This document shows positions 9,346-18,093 of a stretch of 64,000 bases of DNA, in pieces. Location: the NCBI RefSeq assembly GCF_036195325.1, contig NZ_CP108101.1:2046001-2110000 (forward strand). The letters are read 5' to 3'. The notes beneath the pieces are model-generated. The model had not been told where the DNA came from and ran no database searches. It saw nothing but the letters and a program-made list of their open reading frames with translations. How positions within the stretch are numbered: the first letter of the stretch is position 1; the number at the start of each line of letters is the position of its first letter. Made by a program: the position numbers and the translations under genes. This stretch comes from Streptomyces sp. NBC_00234. GTDB taxonomy: Bacteria > Actinomycetota > Actinomycetes > Streptomycetales > Streptomycetaceae.

Positions 9346-9468
9346 GGGCTGAGCGCGGGCCCGGCGCGGGGCTGGGCGCAGGACCGGCGCAGGGCGGGCG
9401 CAGCTTCGGGCGCGGGCCCGGCACGGGGCTTGGCGCGGGCCGGCGCGGGGCTGAGCGCGGGCCGGCGC
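9346..9468. repeat. Degenerate ~22-bp tandem repeat in the spacer between pepN and chorismate mutase
   Basis: Units of the form GGGGCTGAGCGCGGGCCGGC followed by GC recur at about 9346, 9368, 9425 and 9447, with one expanded, degenerate copy at 9391-9424. The block is almost pure G and C and fills most of the 187-bp spacer. No open frame in it looks like a gene. Confidence 0.75.
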
Positions 9469-9483
9469 GGCCCGGCGGGGTGC

Positions 9484-9810
9484 CTACGCGGTGTCGCCGT
9501 TCGCGGACTCGTCCGCGATCCGTTCGTGGTGGCGGATGACTTCGGCCACGATGAAGTTCAGCAGCTTCTCGGCGAAGGCCGGGTCGAGTTTCGCGCTCTC
9601 CGCGAGCTGCCGCAGCCGGGCGATCTGACGCCCTTCGCGGGCCGGGTCGGCGGGCGGGAGCTGGTGCTCTGCCTTGAGGTGGCCGACCTGCTGGGTGCAC
9701 TTGAAGCGCTCGGCGAGCATATGGACGACTGCGGCGTCGATGTTGTCGATGCTCTCGCGCAGCCGGTTCAGTTCGGCGCGTACGGACTCGTCGATGTCGC
9801 TCGTGGTCAT
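9484..9810 (-). CDS. Chorismate mutase (AroQ type)
   Basis: This 108-residue all-helical protein should convert chorismate to prephenate on the way to phenylalanine and tyrosine. The AroQ pattern is visible: ELNRLRESIDNIDAAVVHML, then the arginine/lysine segment ERFKCTQQVGHLKAEH, and a C-terminal helix with FAEKLLNFIVAEVIRHHE. There is no signal peptide, so it is the cytosolic, stand-alone form rather than a secreted or fused one. It stands alone between the AraC regulator and pepN, all on the minus strand. The trp genes in the same window use the same substrate, but are far away. Confidence 0.92.
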   Translation of the reverse strand: MTTSDIDESVRAELNRLRESIDNIDAAVVHMLAERFKCTQQVGHLKAEHQLPPADPAREGRQIARLRQLAESAKLDPAFAEKLLNFIVAEVIRHHERIADESANGDTA

Positions 9811-9835
9811 GGTCAGCGAGCTTAAACGAGTCGTG

Positions 9836-10714
9836 TCACGGGGTGATCGTCGGCGGGTGGTCCGGGTCGGGGATGCGGTCGCTCCAGCCGCCCGGGACGC
9901 TGCGCCCCTGCTGTTCGCGGAAGCGGACGGGGGCGGTGCCGACGCGGCGGGCGAACAGCCGGGAGAAGTAGGCGGGGTCGTCGTAGCCGACGCGGCGGGC
10001 GACGGCGGCGACGGGGAGGTCCGTCGCGACGAGGAGTTCCTTGGCGCGGCCCAGCCGTATGCCCAGCAGGTAGTCCTTGGGGCTGCACCCGGCGCCCCGC
10101 CGTACCGCGGAGCGCAGTTCGGCGGGTGTCATGCCGTGGCGGGAGGCGTGCTCGGCGACGGAGAGCGGCTGGAACGCCTCGCGGGCCAGGGACTGGAGCA
10201 CCGGGTCGCCGTCCGGCCCGATGTCGGCGCGGGCCCGGCGCAGGGACACGAGGAGTTCGTGGACGGCGGCGCCGGTCTCCACTTCGAGGAGCGGGTTGCC
10301 GCGGCGGGCGGCGCGCACGATGCGGCTGACGGCGGCGCGCGGGCCGGCGGTGTCGGAGAGCGGGACGAGGGGGCGGTCGGGTTCGATGCAGCCGAGTTCG
10401 GTGTACGTCGTCGTGGCGGGGCCGGTGAAGTCGACGAAGCTCTCGTCCCAGCCGGTGGCCGGGTCGGCCCCGTAGTGGTGGGGTGTGCCGGGGGTGAGCC
10501 AGATGAGGCTGGGCGCGGTGACGGACACGCGCCTGCCGTCCGGGCCGATGAACCAGCCGCTGCCCGAGTTGATGATCACCGCGACGTGGTGGTCGAGTGT
10601 GCGCGGACCGACCGTCGGCAGGGCGCCGTGCTGGAGGCCGACGCCGAGACAGACCAGGCCAAGCCGGTGGTGGAGCGGGCTGGGAGTGAAGAAGCGCATC
10701 CATGTGTGGTACAT
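9836..10714 (-). CDS. AraC-family regulator, probably of the divergent beta-galactosidase
   Basis: This 292-residue transcription factor has an N-terminal cupin-like sensor (VSVTAPSLIWLTPGTPHHY) and a C-terminal double helix-turn-helix with the classical GYDDPAYFSRLFARRVG segment. The ATG at 10714 is preceded by GAGGAAGG at 7 bases, so the much longer upstream frame is not needed. The gene is divergent from a GH35 beta-galactosidase with 162 bp between starts, where two TGTCCA direct repeats lie 21 bp apart. A sugar or glycoside is the likely ligand, by family analogy. Confidence 0.92.
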   Translation of the reverse strand: MYHTWMRFFTPSPLHHRLGLVCLGVGLQHGALPTVGPRTLDHHVAVIINSGSGWFIGPDGRRVSVTAPSLIWLTPGTPHHYGADPATGWDESFVDFTGPATTTYTELGCIEPDRPLVPLSDTAGPRAAVSRIVRAARRGNPLLEVETGAAVHELLVSLRRARADIGPDGDPVLQSLAREAFQPLSVAEHASRHGMTPAELRSAVRRGAGCSPKDYLLGIRLGRAKELLVATDLPVAAVARRVGYDDPAYFSRLFARRVGTAPVRFREQQGRSVPGGWSDRIPDPDHPPTITP

Positions 10715-10754
10715 CGGCCTGCCTTCCTCGCGTGCTTCGTTCTGCTTCACGTTG

Positions 10755-10781
10755 TGTCCAAACAGCAGTGATCTTTGTCCA
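10755..10781. promoter_or_regulatory. Candidate AraC-type operator (two direct repeats)
   Basis: TGTCCA occurs at 10755-10760 and again at 10776-10781, each inside TTGTGTCCA or TTTGTCCA. The 21-bp period puts both half-sites on the same face of the helix, as expected for an AraC-family protein. The site lies between the regulator (start 10714) and the beta-galactosidase (start 10877). Confidence 0.5.
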
Positions 10782-10876
10782 TGGACCGGCCGTACGCCAG
10801 AGGGCGACAGTGGGACCGACCGGCACCTGGGGGGCCGGCCGGGGTACACCGAAGCACACAGGAGAGTACGAGCACG

Positions 10877-12685
10877 ATGCCTGACTTCACCGTGGGGGAC
10901 GACCACTTCCGGCTCGACGGAGAGCCCGTACGGCTGTTGTCGGGGGCGATGCACTACTTCCGGGTGCACGAGGAGCAGTGGGATCACCGCTTGTCGATGC
11001 TGCGTGCCATGGGGCTCAACTGCGTCGAGACGTACGTGCCGTGGAATCTCCACGAGCCGCGTCCCGGCCGGTTCCGTGACGTGGACGCGCTCGGCCGGTT
11101 CCTGGACGCGGCGCACCGGGCCGGTCTGTGGGCGATCGTGCGCCCGGGGCCGTACATCTGCGCCGAGTGGGAGAACGGCGGGCTGCCGGTCTGGGTGACG
11201 GGTCGGTTCGGGCGGCGGGTGCGGACCCGTGACGCGGAGTATCTGGCGGCGGTGGAGCGGTGGTTCCGGGAGCTGCTGCCGCAGGTGGTCCAGCGGCAGA
11301 TCACCCGCGGCGGTCCGGTGATCATGGTGCAGGCGGAGAACGAGTACGGGAGCTACGGCAGCGACCGGGTGCATCTGGAGCAGCTGACGGGGCTGCTGCG
11401 GCAGTGCGGGATCACGGTGCCGCTGTTCACCTCCGACGGGCCGGACGACCACATGCTGACCGGTGGTTCCGTGCCGGGGCTGCTGGCCACGGCGAACTTC
11501 GGGTCGGGTGCGCGGGAGGCGTTCGGGGTGCTGCGCCGCCATCAGCCGAAGGGGCCGCTGATGTGCATGGAGTTCTGGTGCGGCTGGTTCGAGCACTGGG
11601 GTGCCGACCCCGTCGTACGCGATCCGGCGGAGGCCGCCGGGGCGTTGCGGGAGATCCTGGAGTGCGGGGCGTCCGTGAACGTCTACATGGCGCACGGCGG
11701 GACGAACTTCGCGGGCTGGTCGGGTGCGAACCGTTCGGGTCCGCTGCAGGACCAGGAGTTGCGGTCCACGGTGACGTCGTACGACTACGACGCCCCGGTC
11801 GACGAGTACGGGCGGCCCACGGAGAAGTTCTGGCTGATGCGCGAGGTGCTCGCCGCGTACGCGGACGGGCCGCTTCCGGAGCTGCCCCCGCCGCCCGCCG
11901 CGCTCGCGGAGACGGTGCGGGCGGAGCTGACGCAGTGGGCGCCCCTGGCGGGCGTACTGGACGCGCTGGGTGATCCGGAGACGCCGGAGAGCGGGGTTGC
12001 GCCGACGTTCGAGGAGCTCGGCGTGGACCGGGGTCTGGTGCGCTACCGGGTCGACGTGCCGGGCCCGCGCCGGCCGTACGCGCTGGGCGTGGTGGGGCTG
12101 CGGGACCGGGCGGTGGTGTACGTGGACGGCGTCCGGGCCGGTGTGCTGACCGAGGAGGACGCCACCCTCGCGGAGCCGGTCGCGGGTCCCGCGCAGGTCG
12201 AACTGTGGGTGGAGTCGCTGGGCCGGGTCAACTACGGCCGGCGGCTGGGTGAACCGAAGGGCATCACCGGCGGGGTGCTGCACGAGCGGCAGTTCCTGCA
12301 CGGGGTGCGGGCCGGTGCGCTGCGGCTGGACGCCTTCGACGGCGCGGAGGGGGTCTCGGCGGTCGCGTTCCGTGGCGTCGACCGTTCCGTGGCCGGGCGG
12401 CGCGGCCTGTTCCGGGGGACGTTCGAGGCACCCGCCTCGGGTACCGGCGACGCCGGTCTCGAACTGCCGGGCTGGACCCGTGGGTTCGTCTGGGTGAACG
12501 GGTTCTGCCTGGGGCGCTACTGGTCGGCCGGCCCGCAGGAGACGCTGTACGTGCCGGGTCCGGTGCTCCGGGCGGGCTCCAACGAGGTGTGGGTGCTGGA
12601 GCTGGAGGGGTCCGGCGATCCGTTCGTGGAGCTGGGTCCGGGGGTGCCCGTCCGGACGGGCACCCCCGGGGATGTTCAGTCGTGA
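10877..12685 (+). CDS. Beta-galactosidase, glycoside hydrolase family 35
   Basis: This 602-residue GH35 enzyme removes terminal beta-linked galactose from sugars. The N-terminal strand LLSGAMHYFRV and the HEPRPG segment are typical of the family. The acid/base glutamate is in QAENEYGSYG (about residue 155) and the nucleophile in MEFWCGWFEHWG (about residue 231); C-terminal jelly-roll domains follow. No signal peptide is seen, so the protein should act inside the cell on imported oligosaccharides. The ATG at 10877 follows GGAGAG by about 10 bases; the longer upstream extension is unlikely. The last codons contain a perfect 32-bp palindrome (12638-12669). The divergent AraC gene is the probable regulator. 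Confidence 0.94.
   Translation: MPDFTVGDDHFRLDGEPVRLLSGAMHYFRVHEEQWDHRLSMLRAMGLNCVETYVPWNLHEPRPGRFRDVDALGRFLDAAHRAGLWAIVRPGPYICAEWENGGLPVWVTGRFGRRVRTRDAEYLAAVERWFRELLPQVVQRQITRGGPVIMVQAENEYGSYGSDRVHLEQLTGLLRQCGITVPLFTSDGPDDHMLTGGSVPGLLATANFGSGAREAFGVLRRHQPKGPLMCMEFWCGWFEHWGADPVVRDPAEAAGALREILECGASVNVYMAHGGTNFAGWSGANRSGPLQDQELRSTVTSYDYDAPVDEYGRPTEKFWLMREVLAAYADGPLPELPPPPAALAETVRAELTQWAPLAGVLDALGDPETPESGVAPTFEELGVDRGLVRYRVDVPGPRRPYALGVVGLRDRAVVYVDGVRAGVLTEEDATLAEPVAGPAQVELWVESLGRVNYGRRLGEPKGITGGVLHERQFLHGVRAGALRLDAFDGAEGVSAVAFRGVDRSVAGRRGLFRGTFEAPASGTGDAGLELPGWTRGFVWVNGFCLGRYWSAGPQETLYVPGPVLRAGSNEVWVLELEGSGDPFVELGPGVPVRTGTPGDVQS
12638..12669. terminator. Perfect 32-bp palindrome inside the end of the GH35 gene
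   Basis: Two exact 16-base arms, CCGGGGGTGCCCGTCC at 12638-12653 and its complement at 12654-12669, meet with no spacer. The palindrome ends 16 bases before the GH35 stop and lies 30 bases from the convergent trypsin stop, so it probably terminates both transcripts. Confidence 0.75.
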
Positions 12686-12698
12686 CCGGGCAGCGGGA

Positions 12699-13580
<882 letters not shown>

Positions 13581-13710
13581 TTATCGGGAAGCGATCACCG
13601 CGTCCACAAGGCGTACTTTCCGGCCATGTCCACCTGGTGCGGACCGGCTCGCCCGCCCGCCGGTCCGCTTACAGTGGAGGTCCGTTGAGCGTCACGGATG
13701 GGGGTCCGGC

Positions 13711-14604
13711 GTGGGTGACGGCAGCCCGGTGGTCCATGGATATCCGCATCTCGACACCGTCCGGTCCGCGATCAACGCGCTCTACCGGCGGATCTCCCAC
13801 GAGGGCATGCACGCGTACGCGACGAGCCTCGTCCCCGCCGACGCGGCCTTCTCCGACGCGGACGACCTCCATCTCGGCACCCAGCGGGTGGCCCGCGCGA
13901 TGGTCCAGCATCTGCGGCTGCCCGAGGCGCGCATGATCGTGGGCTTCCGGCGGATGGAGCATGCCGCCGGCGTGGAACTGGCGGCGGGGCCCGAGTACTT
14001 CATCGAGCTCAACGACCGGTTCCGTACGCATCGCCGGGACATCGGCGCGGCGCTGGCCCACGAGGTCATGCACGTGCTGCTGCACCGGCTCGGGCTGGAG
14101 TTCCCGGGCACCCGCGACAACGAGATCCTCACCGACACCGCGGCGGCCTATCTCGGCGCGGGCTGGCTGCTGCTGGACGCCTTCCGCGAGGACGCCACCT
14201 CCAGCCAGAAGCTCGGGTACCTCACCCCGGAGGAGTTCGGGTACGTCCTGGCCAAGCGGGCGCTGGTCTTCGACGAGGACCCCTCGCCCTGGTTCACCAG
14301 CGTGCAGGCGTACGCGGCGTACACGAAGGGGCGGGAGCTGGCCCTGCGTGACGGCCGGCAGCCGCCGCTGAGGGAGGCGGGGTGGGCGGGCCGCCGCCGG
14401 TACGCCAAGGACCGCCGGTACGCGGGCGAGCACCCGGGAGCCGCCGCCGACCCGGCGCTCCCGTACGCCTTCGAGGGGGACGGCCAGGAGCTCCGGGTCT
14501 CCTTCTGCTGCCCCACCTGCCACCAGCGCATCCGGGTCCCGGTCCGCGGGCGGGTGCGGGCGCGGTGCGGGCTGTGCCGGACGGTTCTGGAGTGCGATAC
14601 GTGA
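13711..14604 (+). CDS. Putative zinc metallopeptidase with C-terminal zinc ribbon
   Basis: This 297-residue protein has HEVMHVLLH at residues 117-125, a typical HExxH zinc site, and a nearby acidic segment DNEILTDTAAAYLG that could supply the third ligand. The C-terminus has two cysteine pairs (CCPTC and CGLC) arranged like a zinc ribbon. There is no signal peptide or membrane segment, so it should be cytosolic. The GTG at 13711 has a G-rich stretch just upstream; an ATG at 13737 is out of frame. It stands alone between a secreted trypsin (divergent) and a reductase (convergent). I do not recognise a named family and its substrate is unknown. Confidence 0.75.
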   Translation: MGDGSPVVHGYPHLDTVRSAINALYRRISHEGMHAYATSLVPADAAFSDADDLHLGTQRVARAMVQHLRLPEARMIVGFRRMEHAAGVELAAGPEYFIELNDRFRTHRRDIGAALAHEVMHVLLHRLGLEFPGTRDNEILTDTAAAYLGAGWLLLDAFREDATSSQKLGYLTPEEFGYVLAKRALVFDEDPSPWFTSVQAYAAYTKGRELALRDGRQPPLREAGWAGRRRYAKDRRYAGEHPGAAADPALPYAFEGDGQELRVSFCCPTCHQRIRVPVRGRVRARCGLCRTVLECDT

Positions 14605-14673
14605 GGGATGCCGGGGCTTCGTAGCCGGAGGCCGTGACCGTGGTGGCCGGGGGGCCGTCCCGGTCGCCGGCCC

Positions 14674-15651
14674 TCAGGTGCCGGACGGGCCGGGGCCGGC
14701 GGGACGGGCCGGCGGTGCGGAGGGCGTCGCCCCGTACACCGCTCCGGGGGCTTCCGCCTCCTTCAGCAGGCCACGGACCGCCTCCCCCGCCTCCTCCGGC
14801 GCCCACCGGGCTCCGCGGTCCGCCGTGGGGCCCGGCCGCCAGCCCTCCATCACCGTGATCCGGCCCGCCTCGGCTTCGAAGACCCGCCCCGTCACCCCGT
14901 CGCTCGCGGCCGAACCGAGCCACACCACGAGCGGGGAGACGTTCCCCGGGGCCATCGCGTCGAACGAGCCGTCCCCGGGCGCCGCCATCGTCTCCGCGAA
15001 CGTCTGCTCGGTCATCCGGGTGCGGGCCGCCGGAGCGATCGCGTTGACCTGGACGCCGTACCGGCCCAGTTCGGCTGCGGCGACGAGGGTGAGGGCGACG
15101 ATGCCGGCCTTCGCGGCGGCGTAGTTGCCCTGGCCGACGCTGCCGAGCAGCCCCGCGCCCGAACTGGTGCTGATGACCCGGGCCACGGGCGTGCGTCCCG
15201 CCCGGGACTCCGCCCGCCAGTGCGCCGCCGCGTGCTTCAGCGGCAGGAAGTGGCCCTTGAGGTGGACCCGCATCACGGCGTCCCAGTCCTCCTCGGCCAG
15301 GTTCACGAGCATCCGGTCCCGCAGGAAGCCCGCGTTGTTGACCAGGGTGTCCAGCCGCCCGAAGGCTTCCAGCGCGTCCGCGACCAGCGACGCCGCCCCT
15401 TCCGTCGTCGCGATGTCCCCACCGTTGACCACCGCTTCGCCGCCCGCAGCGACGATCTCGTCGGCCACCTGCCGGGCCGGTCCCGCCGAGACGCCGTCGC
15501 CCGCGGGGCCGACCCCGAGGTCGTTGACGACGACCTTCGCCCCTGCGGCGGCGAAGGCCAGGGCGTGGGCCCGGCCGAGACCGCGCCCCGCTCCCGTCAC
15601 GACGACGACCCGGCCCGCGCAGAGTCCGGTACTGCCCACGGTCGCGGTCAT
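14674..15651 (-). CDS. Short-chain dehydrogenase of the steroid C/D-ring regulon (Rv3548c-like)
   Basis: This 325-residue NAD(P)-dependent reductase has TGAGRGLGRAH, VVNDLG, NNAGFLRDRM and the catalytic YAAAKAG. The long C-terminal extension with VTGRVFEAEAGRITVMEGW is seen in MaoC-linked reductases, and the sequence closely follows my memory of M. tuberculosis Rv3548c, a gene of the KstR2 regulon. The ATG at 15651 has GGGGAG 9 bases upstream. It is divergent from echA20, and a KstR2-type operator lies in the 89-bp gap. Its exact step in degradation of the last steroid rings is not established. Confidence 0.85.
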   Translation of the reverse strand: MTATVGSTGLCAGRVVVVTGAGRGLGRAHALAFAAAGAKVVVNDLGVGPAGDGVSAGPARQVADEIVAAGGEAVVNGGDIATTEGAASLVADALEAFGRLDTLVNNAGFLRDRMLVNLAEEDWDAVMRVHLKGHFLPLKHAAAHWRAESRAGRTPVARVISTSSGAGLLGSVGQGNYAAAKAGIVALTLVAAAELGRYGVQVNAIAPAARTRMTEQTFAETMAAPGDGSFDAMAPGNVSPLVVWLGSAASDGVTGRVFEAEAGRITVMEGWRPGPTADRGARWAPEEAGEAVRGLLKEAEAPGAVYGATPSAPPARPAGPGPSGT

Positions 15652-15690
15652 CTCTCACATCTCCCCTGTTGGCGTTGCGGAGGCAGGCTG

Positions 15691-15729
15691 CTACCTTCCA
15701 CACCTAACAAATGTTTGGTGGAAAGGTAG
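15691..15729. promoter_or_regulatory. KstR2-type operator (core 15706-15719) in a larger dyad
   Basis: The core, read on the minus strand, is ACCAAACATTTGTT. It differs from the second site at 24397 (ACCAAACACTTGTT) at one base, and fits the published KstR2 pattern AnCAAGnnCTTGnT with one change in each half. An outer inverted repeat, CTACCTTCCA at 15691-15700 against TGGAAAGGTAG at 15719-15729, encloses it. The site lies 22 bp before echA20 and 55 bp before the divergent reductase. Confidence 0.8.
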
Positions 15730-15740
15730 CTGATCCGCTC

Positions 15741-16490
15741 ATGGGTGTCTCCACCTCACGCCCCACCGAAGCCGTTTCCGTCGTCACCGTCGACCACCCG
15801 CCCGTCAACGCCCTTCCCGTACAGGGCTGGTACGACCTCGCCGACGCGGTCCGCGCCGCGGGCCGCGACCCCGGGGTGCGCTGCGTCGTCCTGGCCGCGA
15901 CCGGGCGCGGCTTCAACGCGGGCGTCGACATCAAGGAACTGCAGAGCGATACGGGCCACGGCGCCCTGATCGCGGCCAACCGCGCGTGCTTCGAAGCCTT
16001 CGCCGCCGTGTACGAGTGCGAGGTCCCGGTCGTCGCCGCGGTGAACGGCTTCTGCCTGGGCGGCGGCATCGGACTCGTCGGCAACGCCGACGTGATCGTG
16101 GCGAGCGAGGACGCCACCTTCGGCCTGCCCGAGCTGGACCGCGGCGCGCTCGGCGCGGCCACCCACCTGGCCCGCCTGGTCCCGCAGCATCTGATGCGCA
16201 CGCTGTACTACACCTCGCGCACCGTGACCGCCACCGAACTCCACTCCCACGGCTCGGTCTGGAAGGTCGTACCGGCCGAGGAACTCATCGGCGCGGCACT
16301 GGAGGTGGCCGGGGAGATCGCCCACAAGGACGGGTACCTGATCCGGCTGGCCAAGGCCGCCATCAACGGCATCGACCCGGTGGACGTACGCCGCAGCTAC
16401 CGCTTCGAGCAGGGCTTCACGTTCGAGGCCGGTCTCAGCGGGACCGCCGACCGCGTCCGCGACACCTTCGGCAAGGAGGCACGACCGTGA
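15741..16490 (+). CDS. echA20: Enoyl-CoA hydratase family ring hydrolase EchA20
   Basis: This 249-residue crotonase-fold protein matches EchA20, which in mycobacteria opens the last five-membered steroid ring (D) of the CoA thioester formed from HIP. Recognisable segments are VDHPPVNA, GFNAGVDIKELQ, VNGFCLGGGIGLVG, FGLPELDRGALGAATHL and YRFEQGFTFE. The start at 15741 (MGVSTSRPTEAV) agrees with the mycobacterial N-terminus; an ATG at 15711 lies inside the operator and is rejected. The stop overlaps the ipdA GTG by four bases. It is the first gene of a four-gene operon under the operator at 15706-15719. Confidence 0.9.
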   Translation: MGVSTSRPTEAVSVVTVDHPPVNALPVQGWYDLADAVRAAGRDPGVRCVVLAATGRGFNAGVDIKELQSDTGHGALIAANRACFEAFAAVYECEVPVVAAVNGFCLGGGIGLVGNADVIVASEDATFGLPELDRGALGAATHLARLVPQHLMRTLYYTSRTVTATELHSHGSVWKVVPAEELIGAALEVAGEIAHKDGYLIRLAKAAINGIDPVDVRRSYRFEQGFTFEAGLSGTADRVRDTFGKEARP

Positions 16491-17356
16491 CCGACAAGAC
16501 CATGACCCCGGAGGAAGCCGTCGCCCGGCTGGACAGCGGCATGACGATCGGTATCGGCGGCTGGGGATCGCGCCGCAAACCGATGGCACTGGTACGGGCG
16601 TTGCTCCGCTCCCCGGTCACCGACCTGACCGTGATCGCGTACGGCGGTCCCGATGTCGGCCTGCTCGCCGCGGCCGGAAAGATCCGCAAGCTGGTGGCGG
16701 CCTTCGTCACGCTCGACTCGATCCCCCTGGAACCGCACTTCCGCGCGGCCCGCGAGCGCGGGGCGTTCGACCTGACGGAGATCGACGAGGCGATGTTCAT
16801 GTGGGGGCTGCACGCCGCCGCCAACCGCTTACCCTTCCTTCCCGTACGGGCCGGCCTCGGCTCCGATGTCATGCGGGTCAACCCGGGCCTGCGGACGGTC
16901 GCTTCGCCGTACGAGGACGGCGAGGAACTGGTCGCGATGCCCGCCCTGCGGATGGACGCCGCGCTGGTCCACGTCAACCGTGCGGACCGGCTGGGCAACG
17001 GCCAGTACCTGGGACCCGACCCGTACTTCGACGACCTGTTCTGCGAGGCCGCCGACACCGCGTACGTCTCCTGCGAACGGCTCGTCGAGACCGCCGAACT
17101 GACCGCGGAGGCAGCCCCGCAGACCCTCCTCGTCAAACGGCACACCGTCACCGGCGTCATCGAGACCCCGAACGGTGCGCACTTCACCTCCTGCACCCCC
17201 GACCACCCCCGCGACGAGGCGTTCCAGAAGGCGTACGCCACCGCCGCGGCGGACCCCGACGCCTGGGCGGCGTTCTCCGAACGCTTCCTGCCCGCGCACG
17301 GCACCGAGAAGGACTACCAGTCCGCCGTCCAGACCTGGCACGAGGAGCGGAAATGA
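16487..17356 (+). CDS. ipdA: CoA-transferase-like alpha subunit of the C-ring hydrolase (IpdA)
   Basis: This 289-residue protein is the alpha partner of IpdAB, which has a CoA-transferase fold but acts in mycobacteria as a hydrolase opening the last six-membered steroid ring. Visible are MTIGIGGWGSRRKPMALV near the N-terminus, TVIAYGGPDVGLL and VHVNRADRLGNGQYLG. The GTG at 16487 follows AAGGAGG at 7 bases and overlaps the echA20 stop. Codon 115 (16829-16831, in AANRLPF) is TTA, the only such codon I found in the window, so translation should depend on the bldA tRNA. The gene overlaps ipdB by four bases (ATGA). Confidence 0.92.
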   Translation: MTDKTMTPEEAVARLDSGMTIGIGGWGSRRKPMALVRALLRSPVTDLTVIAYGGPDVGLLAAAGKIRKLVAAFVTLDSIPLEPHFRAARERGAFDLTEIDEAMFMWGLHAAANRLPFLPVRAGLGSDVMRVNPGLRTVASPYEDGEELVAMPALRMDAALVHVNRADRLGNGQYLGPDPYFDDLFCEAADTAYVSCERLVETAELTAEAAPQTLLVKRHTVTGVIETPNGAHFTSCTPDHPRDEAFQKAYATAAADPDAWAAFSERFLPAHGTEKDYQSAVQTWHEERK

Positions 17357-18093
17357 CGACACGGGCGGTCACCCGGGCCGAGTACTGCGTGATCGCGTGC
17401 GCCGAAGCCTGGCGCGACAACGGCGAGGTGCTCGCCAGCCCGATGGGCCTGATCCCGTCCGTCGGCGCCCGTCTCGCCCGGCGCACCTTCTCCCCCGGGC
17501 TTCTCCTCACCGACGGCGAGGCACTGATCGTCGGCCCCGACGGCACCACGGAGGGCTGGCTGCCGTACCGCCAGCACCTGGCCATGGTCACCGGCGGACG
17601 GCGGCACGTGATGATGGGCGCCAGTCAGATCGACCGCTTCGGCAACCAGAACATCTCCTGCATCGGTGACTGGAACCGCCCCGCCCGACAGCTCCTCGGG
17701 GTCCGCGGCGCACCGGTCAACACCCTGAACAACCCGGTCAGTTACTGGGTCCCGAAGCACTCGCTCCGGGTCTTCGTCGAACGCGTCGACATGATCAGCG
17801 GCGTCGGTTACGACAGCGCCGCGGCGGCGGGCCCTTCGGCGGCCCGCTACCACCGCATCCCGCGGGTCGTCACCGACCTCGGGGTCTTCGACTTCGCGAC
17901 CCCCGACCACTCCATGCGGCTGGCCTCGCTGCACCCCGGGGTCACCGTCGAACAGGTCCGCGCGGCCACCGGATTCACGCTGACGATCGCGGACGAGGTC
18001 CCGGACACCCGCGAACCCACGGACGAGGAGCTCCGCCTGATCCGCGAGGTCATCGACCCCGCGGGCACCCGCGACCGCGAGGTACGGGTCTGA
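17353..18093 (+). CDS. ipdB: CoA-transferase-like beta subunit of the C-ring hydrolase (IpdB)
   Basis: This 246-residue partner of IpdA contains the segments EYCVIACAEAWRDNGE, ASPMGLIPSVGARLA, VMMGASQIDRFGNQNIS and PKHSLRVFVERVD, all as in mycobacterial IpdB. The family active-site glutamate of ordinary CoA-transferases is not evident, consistent with a hydrolase. It is translationally coupled on both sides: its ATG overlaps the ipdA stop, and its TGA shares a base with the ipdC ATG. The two subunits should form a heterotetramer in the cytosol. Confidence 0.92.
   Translation: MTTRAVTRAEYCVIACAEAWRDNGEVLASPMGLIPSVGARLARRTFSPGLLLTDGEALIVGPDGTTEGWLPYRQHLAMVTGGRRHVMMGASQIDRFGNQNISCIGDWNRPARQLLGVRGAPVNTLNNPVSYWVPKHSLRVFVERVDMISGVGYDSAAAAGPSAARYHRIPRVVTDLGVFDFATPDHSMRLASLHPGVTVEQVRAATGFTLTIADEVPDTREPTDEELRLIREVIDPAGTRDREVRV

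Noticed and set aside
5724..9539. Long plus-strand open frame (about 1271 codons) opposite the decarboxylase and pepN
   Set aside because: It spans two real genes and their spacer, is Gly/Val/Ala-rich, and has no recognisable domain.
15711..15740. Alternative earlier ATG for echA20
   Set aside because: It lies inside the KstR2-type operator, has no ribosome site, and the family N-terminus begins at 15741.
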